The notes under the pieces were generated by a model. It was not told where the DNA came from. It did no database searches and worked only from the letters and a program-made list of their open reading frames with translations. A DNA stretch of 64,000 nt from Bog-473 sp963750075 (lineage in GTDB: Bacteria; Actinomycetota; Acidimicrobiia; Acidimicrobiales; RAAP-2), in contig CAVVPG010000010.1 of NCBI GenBank assembly GCA_963750075.1, positions 62,001 to 126,000 on the forward strand, read 5' to 3'. Position 1 is the first letter of the stretch. Each line of letters opens with the position of its first letter. Below are positions 1 to 9,016 of the stretch, piece by piece. A program made the translations under genes and the position numbers.

Positions 1-1468
1 CGGAGATGTCGAAGACCTGGGTCCGCGTCTTGTCCCGGGCCAGGGCGTTGCGCAGCGCGGCTGCCACCTTCTCCCGGTTCTCCCGGACCTCCATGTCGAT
101 GAAGTCGATGACGATGATGCCCCCGATGTCGCGCAGCCGCAGCTGGCGGGCCACCTCCTCGGCCGCCTCGAGGTTGTTGCGGTAGACGGTCTCCTCCAGG
201 TTCGTCTTGCCGACGTTCTTCCCCGTGTTGACGTCGATTACCGTCAGCGCCTCGGTCCGCTCGATGATGAGCGACCCGCCCGAGGGAAGCCACACCTTGC
301 GGTCCAGCGCCTTGTGCAGCTGCTCGTGCACGTGGTAGCGCTCGAAGATCGGCAGGCCTTCTTCCTCGGGGTCGTAGTACTCGACCCGGTCCGAGAGCTC
401 GGGGCTGACCGCCCGCACGTAGTCGCGTACCTGCTCGAAGAGCGCCCGGTCGTCGATCACGACGCCGCGGTACTCCGCATTGAGCTCCTCGCGCAGGATC
501 CGCACCGACAACTCGGGCTCCCGGTACAGAAGCCCTGGGGCATCCGACCTCTTGGCCTCCGACTCGATGGCGTTCCACTGCTCGAGCAGTGTCGTCACGT
601 CGCGGCGCAGCTCGTCGGCCGAGACGCCCTCGGCGGCCGTGCGCACGATCATGCCGTGACCGGCCGGCTTCACCTCGTCGATGATCCGGCGCAGCCGCCG
701 GCGCTCGGTGTCCCCGAGCCGCTTGGAGATCCCGAACGCGCTCGAGTTGGGCACCAGGACGGCGAAGCGCCCCGGGAGGGAGACCTCCTGGGTCAGGCGG
801 GCACCCTTGGCCCCGATGGGGTTCTTGGTCACCTGGCACAGGATGGTCTGGCCGGCCTTGAGCACGTCCTCGATCCGGGGCTGCTGCGAGGTCCCGCCCT
901 CGATGTCGTCCCGGTCGTAGCGGACGTCACCGCGGTACAGCACGGCGTTCTTGGGGATGCCGATGTCGACGAAGGCGGCCTCCATGCCCGGCAGCACGTT
1001 CTGGACGCGCCCCCGGTACACGTTGCCGTCGATCTGGCTGGTGTCGTCGGCCGCCCGGGACACGTAGTGCTCGACCAGTGAGCGACCCTCCAGCATGGCG
1101 ATCTGGGTCATGTCGGGCTGCACGTGGACGCAGACCAGGTAGCGCCCCACCTGCTTGTTGCGCCGGTCCCGGTCCCGTCCCGTGCGGCGCCGGCTCCGGG
1201 CCCGCTTCTCCCCTGCCTCCGCATCGTCGCCGGCAGGCCCGACCACCTCGGTCGGGGCCTCCTTGCGCGCGGAGGGCGCCCCCGGCCGCACCAGCGGCAC
1301 GACGGGCGCAGCCTGCGAGGGGGACGGCGCGACGGGCCGCGCGGGCCGGGTGTCACCGATCTTCGGCTTGCGGGGCGCCGCAGGGCGCGCCGCGTCGGGC
1401 GGGCTAGCCCCTCCCGCTTCCTCCCGGGGGGGACCCTCCGGGGTCTGGCTGATTTCCGTCTCGGACAT
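1..1468 (-). CDS. rng: Ribonuclease E/G family endoribonuclease (3' end cut by the window)
   Basis: This single-strand endoribonuclease would process rRNA and mRNA in the cytoplasm. Residues 1-105 are a Pro/Ala/Arg-rich extension without clear structure. An S1 RNA-binding domain starts near residue 145 (QIDGNVYRGRVQNVLPGMEA). The catalytic DNase I-like part carries the two metal-binding aspartates in VIDVNTG (about residue 411) and IDFIDM (about 454). The zinc-link and small domain lie beyond the left edge. The ATG at 1468 is preceded by an AGGAGGG Shine-Dalgarno sequence 9 nt upstream. It is the last visible gene of the mre operon, and the DUF2344 gene overlaps its start by 65 bp. Family assignment is firm. 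RNase G versus RNase E cannot be decided without the C-terminus. Confidence 0.93.
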   Translation of the reverse strand, partial: MSETEISQTPEGPPREEAGGASPPDAARPAAPRKPKIGDTRPARPVAPSPSQAAPVVPLVRPGAPSARKEAPTEVVGPAGDDAEAGEKRARSRRRTGRDRDRRNKQVGRYLVCVHVQPDMTQIAMLEGRSLVEHYVSRAADDTSQIDGNVYRGRVQNVLPGMEAAFVDIGIPKNAVLYRGDVRYDRDDIEGGTSQQPRIEDVLKAGQTILCQVTKNPIGAKGARLTQEVSLPGRFAVLVPNSSAFGISKRLGDTERRRLRRIIDEVKPAGHGMIVRTAAEGVSADELRRDVTTLLEQWNAIESEAKRSDAPGLLYREPELSVRILREELNAEYRGVVIDDRALFEQVRDYVRAVSPELSDRVEYYDPEEEGLPIFERYHVHEQLHKALDRKVWLPSGGSLIIERTEALTVIDVNTGKNVGKTNLEETVYRNNLEAAEEVARQLRLRDIGGIIVIDFIDMEVRENREKVAAALRNALARDKTRTQVFDIS

Positions 1469-2222
1469 GAGGGAAAGCCCTCCTCGCGTGCTGTGCCGCG
1501 TGCGCGCCGGTCCCGGAGCCGCCCACAGGGAGCGGCTCGAACCGTGCGCCGTCGCGTTCGATCCATTGATGCGTTCGACAGGCCCGTCCGAGCACCGCGT
1601 CGGTGCCTAGGGCCGCTACCAGATCGGCCGGCCGGACGCCACGCGGATGCGTGGCCAGCGCGGCCTCGAGCTGACCGTTGGGGCTGGTCACGGACAGGGC
1701 CAGGATGGCCGGGCGGATGTCGTCCTCGGCGTGACGACCCTTCCGCTCGCGCCGGACCGTGAGGATGGGAGCAGCGAGCATCTTTTCGACCCGCTCCGCC
1801 AATTCCTCACCAGCCACTCCGAGCACCTCCAGCTCCCAATCACACGATGCTACCTCCTGCTGGAGCGATCCCTCCGCCTCATCGACCAGCGCGGCCGCCG
1901 TCACGTCGATGCCTTCGGGCAGGAGCGTGCTCAGGGCCCCGGGCAACCCGGCGACCGGGGTCTCGCCCTGGACGGCGACCCCGAGGCGGACGTCGAGGTA
2001 CTCGCCGCGGGACTCGCAGCCGGTGGGCAGGGCGAGCCCGAAGCTCACCAGGGGGTGCGGGACGAACCCCTGCGAGTAGGCCACGGGCAGCCGGCTCCGC
2101 CGCAGCGCCCGCTCCCACATCCGGGCCACGTCCCGGTGGCTCGTGAAGCGGATCTTGCCTGCCTTCGTGAAACGCAGGCGCAGCCGGCGTTGGGGTCGGG
2201 CCTCCTCGCCCTCATCAGGCAC
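1404..2222 (-). CDS. DUF2344 / TIGR03936 radical-SAM-linked protein
   Basis: The 272-residue product matches the DUF2344 family, which sits beside or is fused to TIGR03960 radical SAM proteins. Its N-terminus has the family's RLRFTKAGKIRFTSHRD motif, followed by ALRRSRLPVAYSQGFVPHP and a GEYLDV segment. The biochemical role is unknown; co-occurrence with rng suggests RNA or ribosome modification. The GTG at 2222 overlaps the upstream radical SAM gene by 8 bp, so translation is probably coupled. The reading frame stays open through the rng ribosome-binding site and ends 65 bp inside rng with a Gly/Pro/Ser-rich tail of about 30 residues that looks non-structural. An ATG at 2215 lies in another frame and gives no family match. 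Confidence 0.85.
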   Translation of the reverse strand: MPDEGEEARPQRRLRLRFTKAGKIRFTSHRDVARMWERALRRSRLPVAYSQGFVPHPLVSFGLALPTGCESRGEYLDVRLGVAVQGETPVAGLPGALSTLLPEGIDVTAAALVDEAEGSLQQEVASCDWELEVLGVAGEELAERVEKMLAAPILTVRRERKGRHAEDDIRPAILALSVTSPNGQLEAALATHPRGVRPADLVAALGTDAVLGRACRTHQWIERDGARFEPLPVGGSGTGAHAAQHARRAFPHVRDGNQPDPGGSPPGGSGRG

Positions 2223-4158
2223 GGCTGACCAGGCGGACCGGGATGCGGTCCCCGACGCTGAGGTCCTGACCCGTGCCCTGGCTGCCTCCCGCCGGCGGGA
2301 CCGGGGAGGCCACCACGTGCTCGAGTCCGAGCCCGGTGCAGGCGCCACAGTCGTAGCACGGGGTCCAGCGGCAGTCCTCGACCGCCACCCGGGCCAGGGC
2401 ATCCTGCCAGTCGCCCCAGAGGAAGTCGCGGTGCAGGCCCGCCGAGATGTGGTCCCACGGCAACGCCTCGTCGGCGGCCCGCTCGCGGTGGCACACCTCC
2501 TGGAGGCTCAGCCCCTCGGCGGCGAGGGCGCTCGTCCACAGCGAGAGGTCGAAGCGCTCGGACCACTCCTGGAAGGTGCCGCCGGCCCGCCACACCCGCT
2601 CGATCACGGCGCCCATGCGCCGGTCGCCCCGGCTGGCCAGGCCCTCGGCGACCGAGGCGGCGGGGTCGTGCCAGCGGATCGTGAGGCCCCGGGTGCGCCG
2701 GGCCGCCTCGCGCAGGAGCACGACCTTGCGCTCCAGCTCGGCCACGCTGTCCTGGCCGAACCACTGGAACGGCGTGTGAGGCTTGGGCACGAAGCCGCCC
2801 ACCGAGGCCACCACGTTGACCGACTTCTGGTAGAGGCGGCCGATCTCCACGCACCGTGCCCCCAGCTCCGCGATGCCGAGCACATCCTCGTCGCGCTCGG
2901 TGGGGAGGCCGATGAGGAAGTACAGCTTGACCCGGCGCCAACCCTGGCTGAAGGCGGAGTCGACCGCGCCGTAGAGGTCCTCTTCGGTGATCAGCTTGTT
3001 GATGACGGTCCGCATCCGCCATGTGCCGCCCTCGGGCGCGAACGTGAGACCGGTGCGGCGAACCTTCTGGATCTGCGCCGCCGTGCCGACCGTGAACGCG
3101 TCCACGCGCAGCGACGGGAGACTGACCGAGACCCGCCCGCCGTGCTCGGGGTCGTCCACGATGTCGCGCACCGTGTCCTCGATGTCCGAGAAGTCGGCCG
3201 TCGAGAGGGAGGTCAGCGTGACCTCCTCGTAGCCGGTCCGCTCGATCCCCTTGCGCACGAGCTCGCGCACCTGCGCGGCCGGGCGCTCACGCACCGGCCG
3301 GGTGATCATGCCGGCCTGGCAGAAGCGGCACCCCCGCGTGCAACCGCGGAAGACCTCGACGTTCAGCCGATCGTGGACGACTTCGGTCAGCGGCACCAGT
3401 TGCCTCGACGGGTAGGGCCAGTCGGCGAGGTCGGCCACGGTCCGCTTGGCCACTGTCGCCGGCACCCCGGCGTCGAGCGGGAGGGTCGACACCAGCCGAC
3501 CGCCCTCGTAGGCCGGGGCGTAGAGCGCCGGCACGTAGACGCCCTCCAGTCGGGCCAGCGAGCGCAGCAGCGCGCCGCGATCACGCTCGTCGGGCGGCGC
3601 GGCCCGCAGCCAGGCGGCCAGCACGTCGTTGACCTCACCCACCGCCTCCTCCCCGTCGCCGAGCACGAAGGCGTCGACGAAGTCGGCCAGCGGCTCCGGG
3701 TTGAAGGCGCAGTGGCCACCGGCGACGACGAGGGCGTCGTCGGCGCCGCGCTCCGCCGCGTGCAGGGGCAGGTCCGCCAGGTCGATCAGGTTGAGGACGT
3801 TGGTGTAGACGAGCTCTGCCGACAAGTTGAAGGCCAGGACGTCGAACGCGGCGGCAGGGAGGTGCTGCTCCACGCTGAAGAGGGGCACGGCGGCGGCGCG
3901 CATGGCCGCCTCCATGTCGACCCACGGGGCGTAGGCCCGCTCGGCCAGCGCGTCCGGGCGTTCGTTGAGGATCTCGTAGAGGATCTGCAGGCCCTGGTTG
4001 GGCAAGCCGATCTCGTAGGTGTCGGGGTAGATCAGCAGCCAGGCCACCTTCCCCTTGCCGTGCTCGGGGAGCACGGATCCCTGCTCGCCGCCGATGTAAC
4101 GGGCCGGCTTGGACACCGTGGGCAGCAGGCGTTCGATCTCGGGCCACAGGGTCTCCAT
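2215..4158 (-). CDS. TIGR03960 family radical SAM protein
   Basis: This 647-residue protein has an N-terminal B12-binding-like region (KVAWLLIYPDTYEIGLPNQG, about 40-60) and a radical SAM core. The core carries the cluster-binding cysteines in RGCTRGCRFCQAGM, about residues 273, 277 and 280, spaced CxxxCxxC. The C-terminus has another cysteine group (CYDCGACTG). It presumably makes a 5'-deoxyadenosyl radical for an unidentified modification. The partner DUF2344 gene overlaps its 3' end, a pairing known from many bacteria. The ATG at 4158 has GGAGGG just upstream, and a TACGGT hexamer sits 8 nt upstream as a possible -10 box, so both a leadered and a leaderless start fit. It lies between mrdA and rng in one direction. 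Confidence 0.9.
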   Translation of the reverse strand: METLWPEIERLLPTVSKPARYIGGEQGSVLPEHGKGKVAWLLIYPDTYEIGLPNQGLQILYEILNERPDALAERAYAPWVDMEAAMRAAAVPLFSVEQHLPAAAFDVLAFNLSAELVYTNVLNLIDLADLPLHAAERGADDALVVAGGHCAFNPEPLADFVDAFVLGDGEEAVGEVNDVLAAWLRAAPPDERDRGALLRSLARLEGVYVPALYAPAYEGGRLVSTLPLDAGVPATVAKRTVADLADWPYPSRQLVPLTEVVHDRLNVEVFRGCTRGCRFCQAGMITRPVRERPAAQVRELVRKGIERTGYEEVTLTSLSTADFSDIEDTVRDIVDDPEHGGRVSVSLPSLRVDAFTVGTAAQIQKVRRTGLTFAPEGGTWRMRTVINKLITEEDLYGAVDSAFSQGWRRVKLYFLIGLPTERDEDVLGIAELGARCVEIGRLYQKSVNVVASVGGFVPKPHTPFQWFGQDSVAELERKVVLLREAARRTRGLTIRWHDPAASVAEGLASRGDRRMGAVIERVWRAGGTFQEWSERFDLSLWTSALAAEGLSLQEVCHRERAADEALPWDHISAGLHRDFLWGDWQDALARVAVEDCRWTPCYDCGACTGLGLEHVVASPVPPAGGSQGTGQDLSVGDRIPVRLVSRA

Positions 4159-4199
4159 GACCCTCCACCGTAGAGGACCCCCGGTGCGTCCCGGGCCGC

Positions 4200-6434
4200 T
4201 CAGGCTCCCGGTGTGGTGGTGGTCGTCGTGGTGGTGGTGCCTGCGCCGGCGGCGCCCCTGGAGCCAGGCGGCGTGGTCGTCGTCGTCGTGGTCGGCGTCC
4301 CGAGAGGCGGGTTGGCGGTGGGCGCGGTCAGGCTCGGCGGGTGGGCCGGGGTCGGCGTCGTCGCCTGCGCGTTCACGGGATTGGCCGCGATGTAGTTGAA
4401 GATGTTGCGCACCAGCGGAGCCGCGGCCTCAGCGCCGTAGCCACCTTGATCGATCACGGCCAGCACGAGATAGGTCGGGTTGGGGTTGGGACCGAACGCC
4501 ACGAACCAGCTGTTGGGCGAGAGCCCCTTCTGGTTCGAGGCGGTGCCCGTCTTGCCGGCGAGGTTCCACGAGGAGGGGAAGCCCTGGAAGTCCCCGTACG
4601 CGGTGCCACTCGGGTTCGAGACCACTCCTTCGAGTCCCTGCAGGATCGCCGAGTAGTTGGCCGGGGAGATGGCCACGTGCCCGGTCACCTGCGGCGCCAG
4701 CTTCTTGACGACCTTGCCTGTCAGGGGGTCGACGATCTCGGAAGCGACCTGCGGCGCGTAGCGCGTCCCGCCGTTGGCGAAGGTGGAGTAGGCCACCGCC
4801 TGCTCAATGGGCGTCAGCACGGTCTCGCCCTGCCCGAAAGCCAGTTCCACGTTGTCGCCGGTGAACCACGAGGCGGTATAGGGGAACGCCTTGGGCGCCT
4901 CGGCGTGCAGCTTGGCCCGGAGCAGGTAGCCGTCCACCCGCCCCTGCGCCTCCCCGGGGAGGTCGATACCGGTGATGGTCCCCTCCCCATAGGCGGTCGC
5001 CTGGTTCTGGATCGGCGTGTCCCCGAAGGTGCCGCGCTCCTGCCAGAACTGGTCGCCCAGGTGGTAGAAGAACGCGTCACTCGACACGGTCAACGCGCCA
5101 CTGACGTCGTAGGTGCCGGTTCCGTCGCCCGGGTTGTCGCTGAGGACGCACCCGGTGTCGTTGTTGACCCCGGGCGCAGGACACCCGGTGATCTTGTAGT
5201 GGCCCGAGTCGTAGTAGGGGGTGCCCGGCTGGATGAGCCCGGCCTGCAGCGCCGCGGTGGCCGTGACGAGCTTGAAGGTCGAGCCCGGGGTGTACTGGCC
5301 CTCGATGGCGTAGTTGTTCTCGGCACCCGACGCCTGCAGCGCGTCGAAGTTGGCCGTCGAGATGCCGCCCACCCACTGGTTGAGGTCGTAGGAGGGATAG
5401 GAGGCCATGGCGAGCAGCTGGCCGTTCTGGGGGTTCATCACCACGACGGCGCCGTTCGGGGCCGGTGGGTACTTGTTGTCGATCGTGTCGAGCGTCTTCC
5501 GGTCCGCCAGGATCTGCTGTTGCAGGTCGTTCTGGACCGCCTGCTGCAACCCGTTGTCGATGTTGAGCACGACCGTGTCGCCGATTTGCGGGGCCGTGGT
5601 GCTGAGGGTCCCCACCACGGTGCCGCTGGCGTCGACCGAGAGAGCCTGGCGACCCTCGACCCCCCGCAGGTACGGCTCGTACTGGGCCTCGATACCCGAC
5701 ACGCCGACCTGACTGCCCTGCGTGTAGCCGTCGTTGGGGTGGGCGGCCAGGTAGCTGCCCGGGATGTCGCCCACGTAGCCGATGACATGGGTCGCCGTGG
5801 TGCCGCCCTGGGGGTAGGTGCGCTGCGCCACCGTCTCGACGCTCACGCCGGGGTACTCCGACTGGTGCGTCTGCAGGAACTGCACGGTGGCGGTGGAGAC
5901 GCCGACCGCGACCGGTACCGGCTCGTACGGGCTGTACTGGTTGTTGTTGATGGACGCGGTGACCTGGGCCGGCGTCTGGCCGACCAGTGCGGCGACCATG
6001 CCGACGATGCTCGGGTTCTGCGCCGCCTCGGCGCGCGAGAGCAGGATCTCCTGCTGCGGGATGTTGGACACCAGGACCGTGCCGTTGCGGTCCACGATCT
6101 CACCACGCGGCGCGGGGATGCTCACGACACGCACCTGGTTCCGCGTCACGGCGGCGGCGTAGGTCTTGCCCTCGACGACCTGGAGGGTCCACAGGCGCAG
6201 CACGAGGACCGCGAAGAGGAGCAGCACCGCGATCCCGACGACGCGCAGGCGCAGATTGGGGCGCGACTCCTCCTCTTCGGGGTTCCCCACGATGGAGGCC
6301 ACGCTGACGCTCTTGCGGGGGCGCATGCGCGGCTGGCGCGCGTCGGTGCGCCAGGAGCTTCGGCGCGCCGGACGCGTCGAGGGCCTGGGGTGGAGCCGGT
6401 CGCCTCGGATCGGGTGACGGAGGGTCCGCTTCAC
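4200..6434 (-). CDS. mrdA: Penicillin-binding protein 2 (peptidoglycan transpeptidase)
   Basis: This class B PBP cross-links peptidoglycan in the elongasome. A basic N-terminus is followed by one membrane anchor (about residues 64-82), a dimerisation domain, and the transpeptidase domain with all three active-site motifs: STFK (nucleophile Ser near 384), SSD (near 449) and KTG (near 626). The GQGE stretch typical of PBP2 is also present. The last 60 residues are Pro/Thr-rich with runs of eight or nine Thr, probably an exposed tail. The GTG at 6434 overlaps the mreD stop as GTGA, which supports coupling. An internal ATG before MRPRKSVSV is an alternative start. At 744 residues it is longer than typical PBP2 because of both tails. 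No rodA follows. Confidence 0.94.
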   Translation of the reverse strand: MKRTLRHPIRGDRLHPRPSTRPARRSSWRTDARQPRMRPRKSVSVASIVGNPEEEESRPNLRLRVVGIAVLLLFAVLVLRLWTLQVVEGKTYAAAVTRNQVRVVSIPAPRGEIVDRNGTVLVSNIPQQEILLSRAEAAQNPSIVGMVAALVGQTPAQVTASINNNQYSPYEPVPVAVGVSTATVQFLQTHQSEYPGVSVETVAQRTYPQGGTTATHVIGYVGDIPGSYLAAHPNDGYTQGSQVGVSGIEAQYEPYLRGVEGRQALSVDASGTVVGTLSTTAPQIGDTVVLNIDNGLQQAVQNDLQQQILADRKTLDTIDNKYPPAPNGAVVVMNPQNGQLLAMASYPSYDLNQWVGGISTANFDALQASGAENNYAIEGQYTPGSTFKLVTATAALQAGLIQPGTPYYDSGHYKITGCPAPGVNNDTGCVLSDNPGDGTGTYDVSGALTVSSDAFFYHLGDQFWQERGTFGDTPIQNQATAYGEGTITGIDLPGEAQGRVDGYLLRAKLHAEAPKAFPYTASWFTGDNVELAFGQGETVLTPIEQAVAYSTFANGGTRYAPQVASEIVDPLTGKVVKKLAPQVTGHVAISPANYSAILQGLEGVVSNPSGTAYGDFQGFPSSWNLAGKTGTASNQKGLSPNSWFVAFGPNPNPTYLVLAVIDQGGYGAEAAAPLVRNIFNYIAANPVNAQATTPTPAHPPSLTAPTANPPLGTPTTTTTTTPPGSRGAAGAGTTTTTTTTTPGA

Positions 6435-6967
6435 CAGGCCCTGCTGGGCGTCTGCGCCGGCACGAGCGAGCGGCGGTTGTTCTCACCGGCCAGGGCCCAC
6501 CGCATGAGCCGGTTGACCGGGAGGACCAGCACCAGGCTGGACACGCCCACGACCAGGCACAGGGCCAGGAAGTCGACCTGCACCATCTGCTGTTGACCGA
6601 GGATCGCGCCGAGCACGGCGAACAGCATGTCCGCTGCGACGCTCCCCGCAAGCGCGGCCACCGGCTTGAGCCAGGCCGCCCGGGGGTCCACCGCAGCCGT
6701 AAGGGACCCGGTGACGTAGCCGAGCAGGCAGCCCACCAGGGCAGACAGGCCGAAAGGCGTCGGCAGCACCAGGTCGAACGCCAGCCCCGCCCAGAACCCC
6801 ACGATGGCGCCGGTCTCGGGCCCGTCGAGCAGAGCGGCAGTGATGGGGAGCAGCCACAGCAGGTCGGGATGGACCCCGCCGATGCGCAGCGCCACCATCA
6901 CCGTCTGCTGCACCATCAGCGTCACGAAGATCACCAGCGCGACCCGAAGGACCGAGCGAGCGGTCAT
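6431..6967 (-). CDS. mreD: Rod shape-determining membrane protein MreD
   Basis: MreD is an integral membrane component of the elongasome that bridges MreC and the wall synthases. The 178-residue product is almost entirely hydrophobic with about five membrane segments, plus the family features GVHPDLLWLLPITAALLDG near the N-terminus and a C-terminal NRLMRWAL segment. The ATG at 6967 overlaps the mreC stop as ATGA. An in-frame start at 6982 would lie further inside mreC and is less likely. Sequence conservation in this family is low, so the call rests on size, hydrophobicity and position between mreC and mrdA. Confidence 0.88.
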   Translation of the reverse strand: MTARSVLRVALVIFVTLMVQQTVMVALRIGGVHPDLLWLLPITAALLDGPETGAIVGFWAGLAFDLVLPTPFGLSALVGCLLGYVTGSLTAAVDPRAAWLKPVAALAGSVAADMLFAVLGAILGQQQMVQVDFLALCLVVGVSSLVLVLPVNRLMRWALAGENNRRSLVPAQTPSRAW

Positions 6968-7794
6968 GGCGGCGGCACCCACTGCACGATGTCCACGTAG
7001 GCGAGCTGGTCGAGGTCAGCCTTGGGGGCGACCTCGATGCTCTCCTGGCTGGCGCCGGCGGCGGTGTGGAACGACTGCACGGTGGCAACCGGGATCCCCG
7101 GTGGGAACGATGCCGCGTCGAGGCTGCTCGTGTACATGAGCTCCCCCTTCTGCAGGGGCGTGTGCGGTGCCACGAGATCGGCCGTCATGGAGCTCTCGGG
7201 ACCCTGGCCGTCGACGATCCCGGTGAGCTGGTTGCCGAACGTCACGCCGACCTTCGATTGGCCGTCGGTGATCAGGCGCACCACCGATGTGTGGTGGAAC
7301 GCCTGGATCACCTGCCCGACGAGGCCGCCCGCACCGATGACCGGGAAGCCGACGTCCACTCCGTCGGCGCGGCCCTTGTCCAGCGTGATGGTCGCGGTGA
7401 AGTTGGACGTGTACTGGTCGATCGTCTGTGCGGTCACGGTGGGCAACGACTGCAGGAAGGGAAGGTTCTGCAGTGCGGTCAACTCCTTCAGCTGGGTCTC
7501 CTCGAAGGAGTGTTCGGCCTGGGCGGCGCGGAACTGCCCGATCGTTCGCTGCAGCTTCTCGTTCTCCGACTGCAGGGAGCTGTAGTTGAACGCGCCGGCG
7601 AAGAAGTCGCCGATGGGGCTGATGACGTCGAGTATGCCCTGGCGCAACGGGGCGTAGACGTCGTTCGCCACGGACTTGACGCCCGACGTCAGGCTGTGGG
7701 TCCGCCCGTTGAGGTCGAGTGAGATCAGGGACAGCGAGAGAACGACGAGGATGATGACCGTCAACGTGCGGCGCGACCGCCGAGATCGGGCCAC
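6964..7794 (-). CDS. mreC: Rod shape-determining protein MreC
   Basis: MreC is a membrane-anchored periplasmic/extracytoplasmic scaffold of the rod complex. A basic N-terminus (MARSRRSRR) leads into one membrane helix at about residues 11-27. A coiled-coil segment follows around 75-110 (SLQSENEKLQRTIGQFRAAQ), then the two beta-rich domains with the typical GRADGVDVGFPVIGAGGLVGQV signature. The 276-residue length is normal. The GTG at 7794 lies 22 bp after the mreB stop, and the 3' end overlaps mreD. The gene is almost certainly cotranscribed with mreB. Confidence 0.93.
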   Translation of the reverse strand: MARSRRSRRTLTVIILVVLSLSLISLDLNGRTHSLTSGVKSVANDVYAPLRQGILDVISPIGDFFAGAFNYSSLQSENEKLQRTIGQFRAAQAEHSFEETQLKELTALQNLPFLQSLPTVTAQTIDQYTSNFTATITLDKGRADGVDVGFPVIGAGGLVGQVIQAFHHTSVVRLITDGQSKVGVTFGNQLTGIVDGQGPESSMTADLVAPHTPLQKGELMYTSSLDAASFPPGIPVATVQSFHTAAGASQESIEVAPKADLDQLAYVDIVQWVPPP

Positions 7795-7816
7795 CCAGAG
7801 GAAACCGATCGATAGG

Positions 7817-8848
7817 TCAGCGCGTGGAGGTGGTGATCAGCACCCGCTTCAGCGCTTCGAACTCTTCCAGGCACTGCCCGCTGCCGATGGCGACGCAGTT
7901 CAGGGGGTCCCGGGCCACCACGATGGGCATGCCGGTCTCGTGCTGGAGGCGTGCCTCGAGCCCGTGGAGGAGCGCTCCGCCCCCGGTCAGCACGATGCCC
8001 TGCTCCATGATGTCGGCCGCCAGCTCGGGCGGCGTCCGGTCCAAGGTGACCTTGACCGCGTCGATGATGGCGGACACGGGCTCCTCGATGGCCCGCCGGA
8101 TCTCCTCCGTGGAGACGACGATCGTCTTGGGGAGGCCGCTCACGAGGTCGCGGCCGCGGATCTCGGCGTGCAGCTCCTGCTCCAAGGGGTAGGCCGACCC
8201 GAGGGTGATCTTGATCTCCTCCGCCGTGCGCTCACCGAGCGCCAGGCTGAACTCCTTCTTCACGAACGAGACGATCGCCTCGTCGAGCTCGTCGCCCCCG
8301 ATGCGCACGGACTGGCTGGTGACGATCCCACCGAGCGAGATCACTGCGACTTCTGTCGTCCCACCACCGATGTCGACGACCATGTTGCCCGTCGGCTCGT
8401 GCACGGGGAGGCCGGCGCCGATGGCGGCTGCCATGGGCTCCTCGATGATGTAGGCGCGCCGTGCGCCGGCGTACTCGGCCGCCTCCATGACTGCCCGACG
8501 CTCGACGCCCGTGATGCCCGAGGGCACGCAGATGACCATGCGCGGCTTGGCGAAGCGGCGCTGGTGCACCCGGTGGATGAAGTAGCGCAGCATCTTCTCG
8601 CAGATCTCGAAGTCGGCGATGACTCCGTCCTTCAGGGGTCGGATGGCCTGGATGTTCGACGGCGTACGGCCGATCATCCGCTTGGCCTCGGCGCCCACGG
8701 CCAGCGGCCTCCCGTCCTTGATGTCGACCGCGACGACGGATGGCTCGTTCAGGACGATGCCGCGGCCGCGGACGTACACCAGCGTGTTCGCGGTGCCGAG
8801 GTCGACGGCCATGTCACGACCAAGGAGGGAAAGACGGTTTTCGGCCAT
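7817..8848 (-). CDS. mreB: Rod shape-determining actin homologue MreB
   Basis: MreB forms membrane-associated filaments that position peptidoglycan synthesis. The 343-residue product shows the actin-fold nucleotide motifs in order: phosphate 1 (DMAVDLGTANTLVYV), connect 1 (VVDIGGGTTEVAVI), the GGDELD segment and the adenosine motif (IVLTGGGALLHGLE). I chose the ATG at 8848, which gives the normal N-terminus MAENRLSLLG and has a GGAAGAG Shine-Dalgarno sequence. The frame is open to 8989 but the extra residues have no MreB character. It heads the mreBCD-mrdA group and is separated from ndk by about 170 bp, which could contain a promoter. Confidence 0.97.
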   Translation of the reverse strand: MAENRLSLLGRDMAVDLGTANTLVYVRGRGIVLNEPSVVAVDIKDGRPLAVGAEAKRMIGRTPSNIQAIRPLKDGVIADFEICEKMLRYFIHRVHQRRFAKPRMVICVPSGITGVERRAVMEAAEYAGARRAYIIEEPMAAAIGAGLPVHEPTGNMVVDIGGGTTEVAVISLGGIVTSQSVRIGGDELDEAIVSFVKKEFSLALGERTAEEIKITLGSAYPLEQELHAEIRGRDLVSGLPKTIVVSTEEIRRAIEEPVSAIIDAVKVTLDRTPPELAADIMEQGIVLTGGGALLHGLEARLQHETGMPIVVARDPLNCVAIGSGQCLEEFEALKRVLITTSTR

Positions 8849-9016
8849 AGCTGGAACTCTTCCTAGGGACTCCGGATGGGCGCCGGAGGTGCCGGCACCC
8901 CTGGTGGTGCGCCCACAGGCTACGGGACTCGCGGGGGGTCCACAAGGCGGACGGCGTGTCACGCCCATCTGACCTGGGATTTCCGCCATACGCGCCGGCG
9001 TGCGGCGCGAAGGCGC

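Noticed and set aside
4200..4400. The poly-Thr codon tract at the mrdA 3' end as a phase-variable repeat
   Set aside because: The Thr codons are mixed (ACC, ACG, ACA) and not a clean short tandem repeat, so slippage is unlikely to be frequent.
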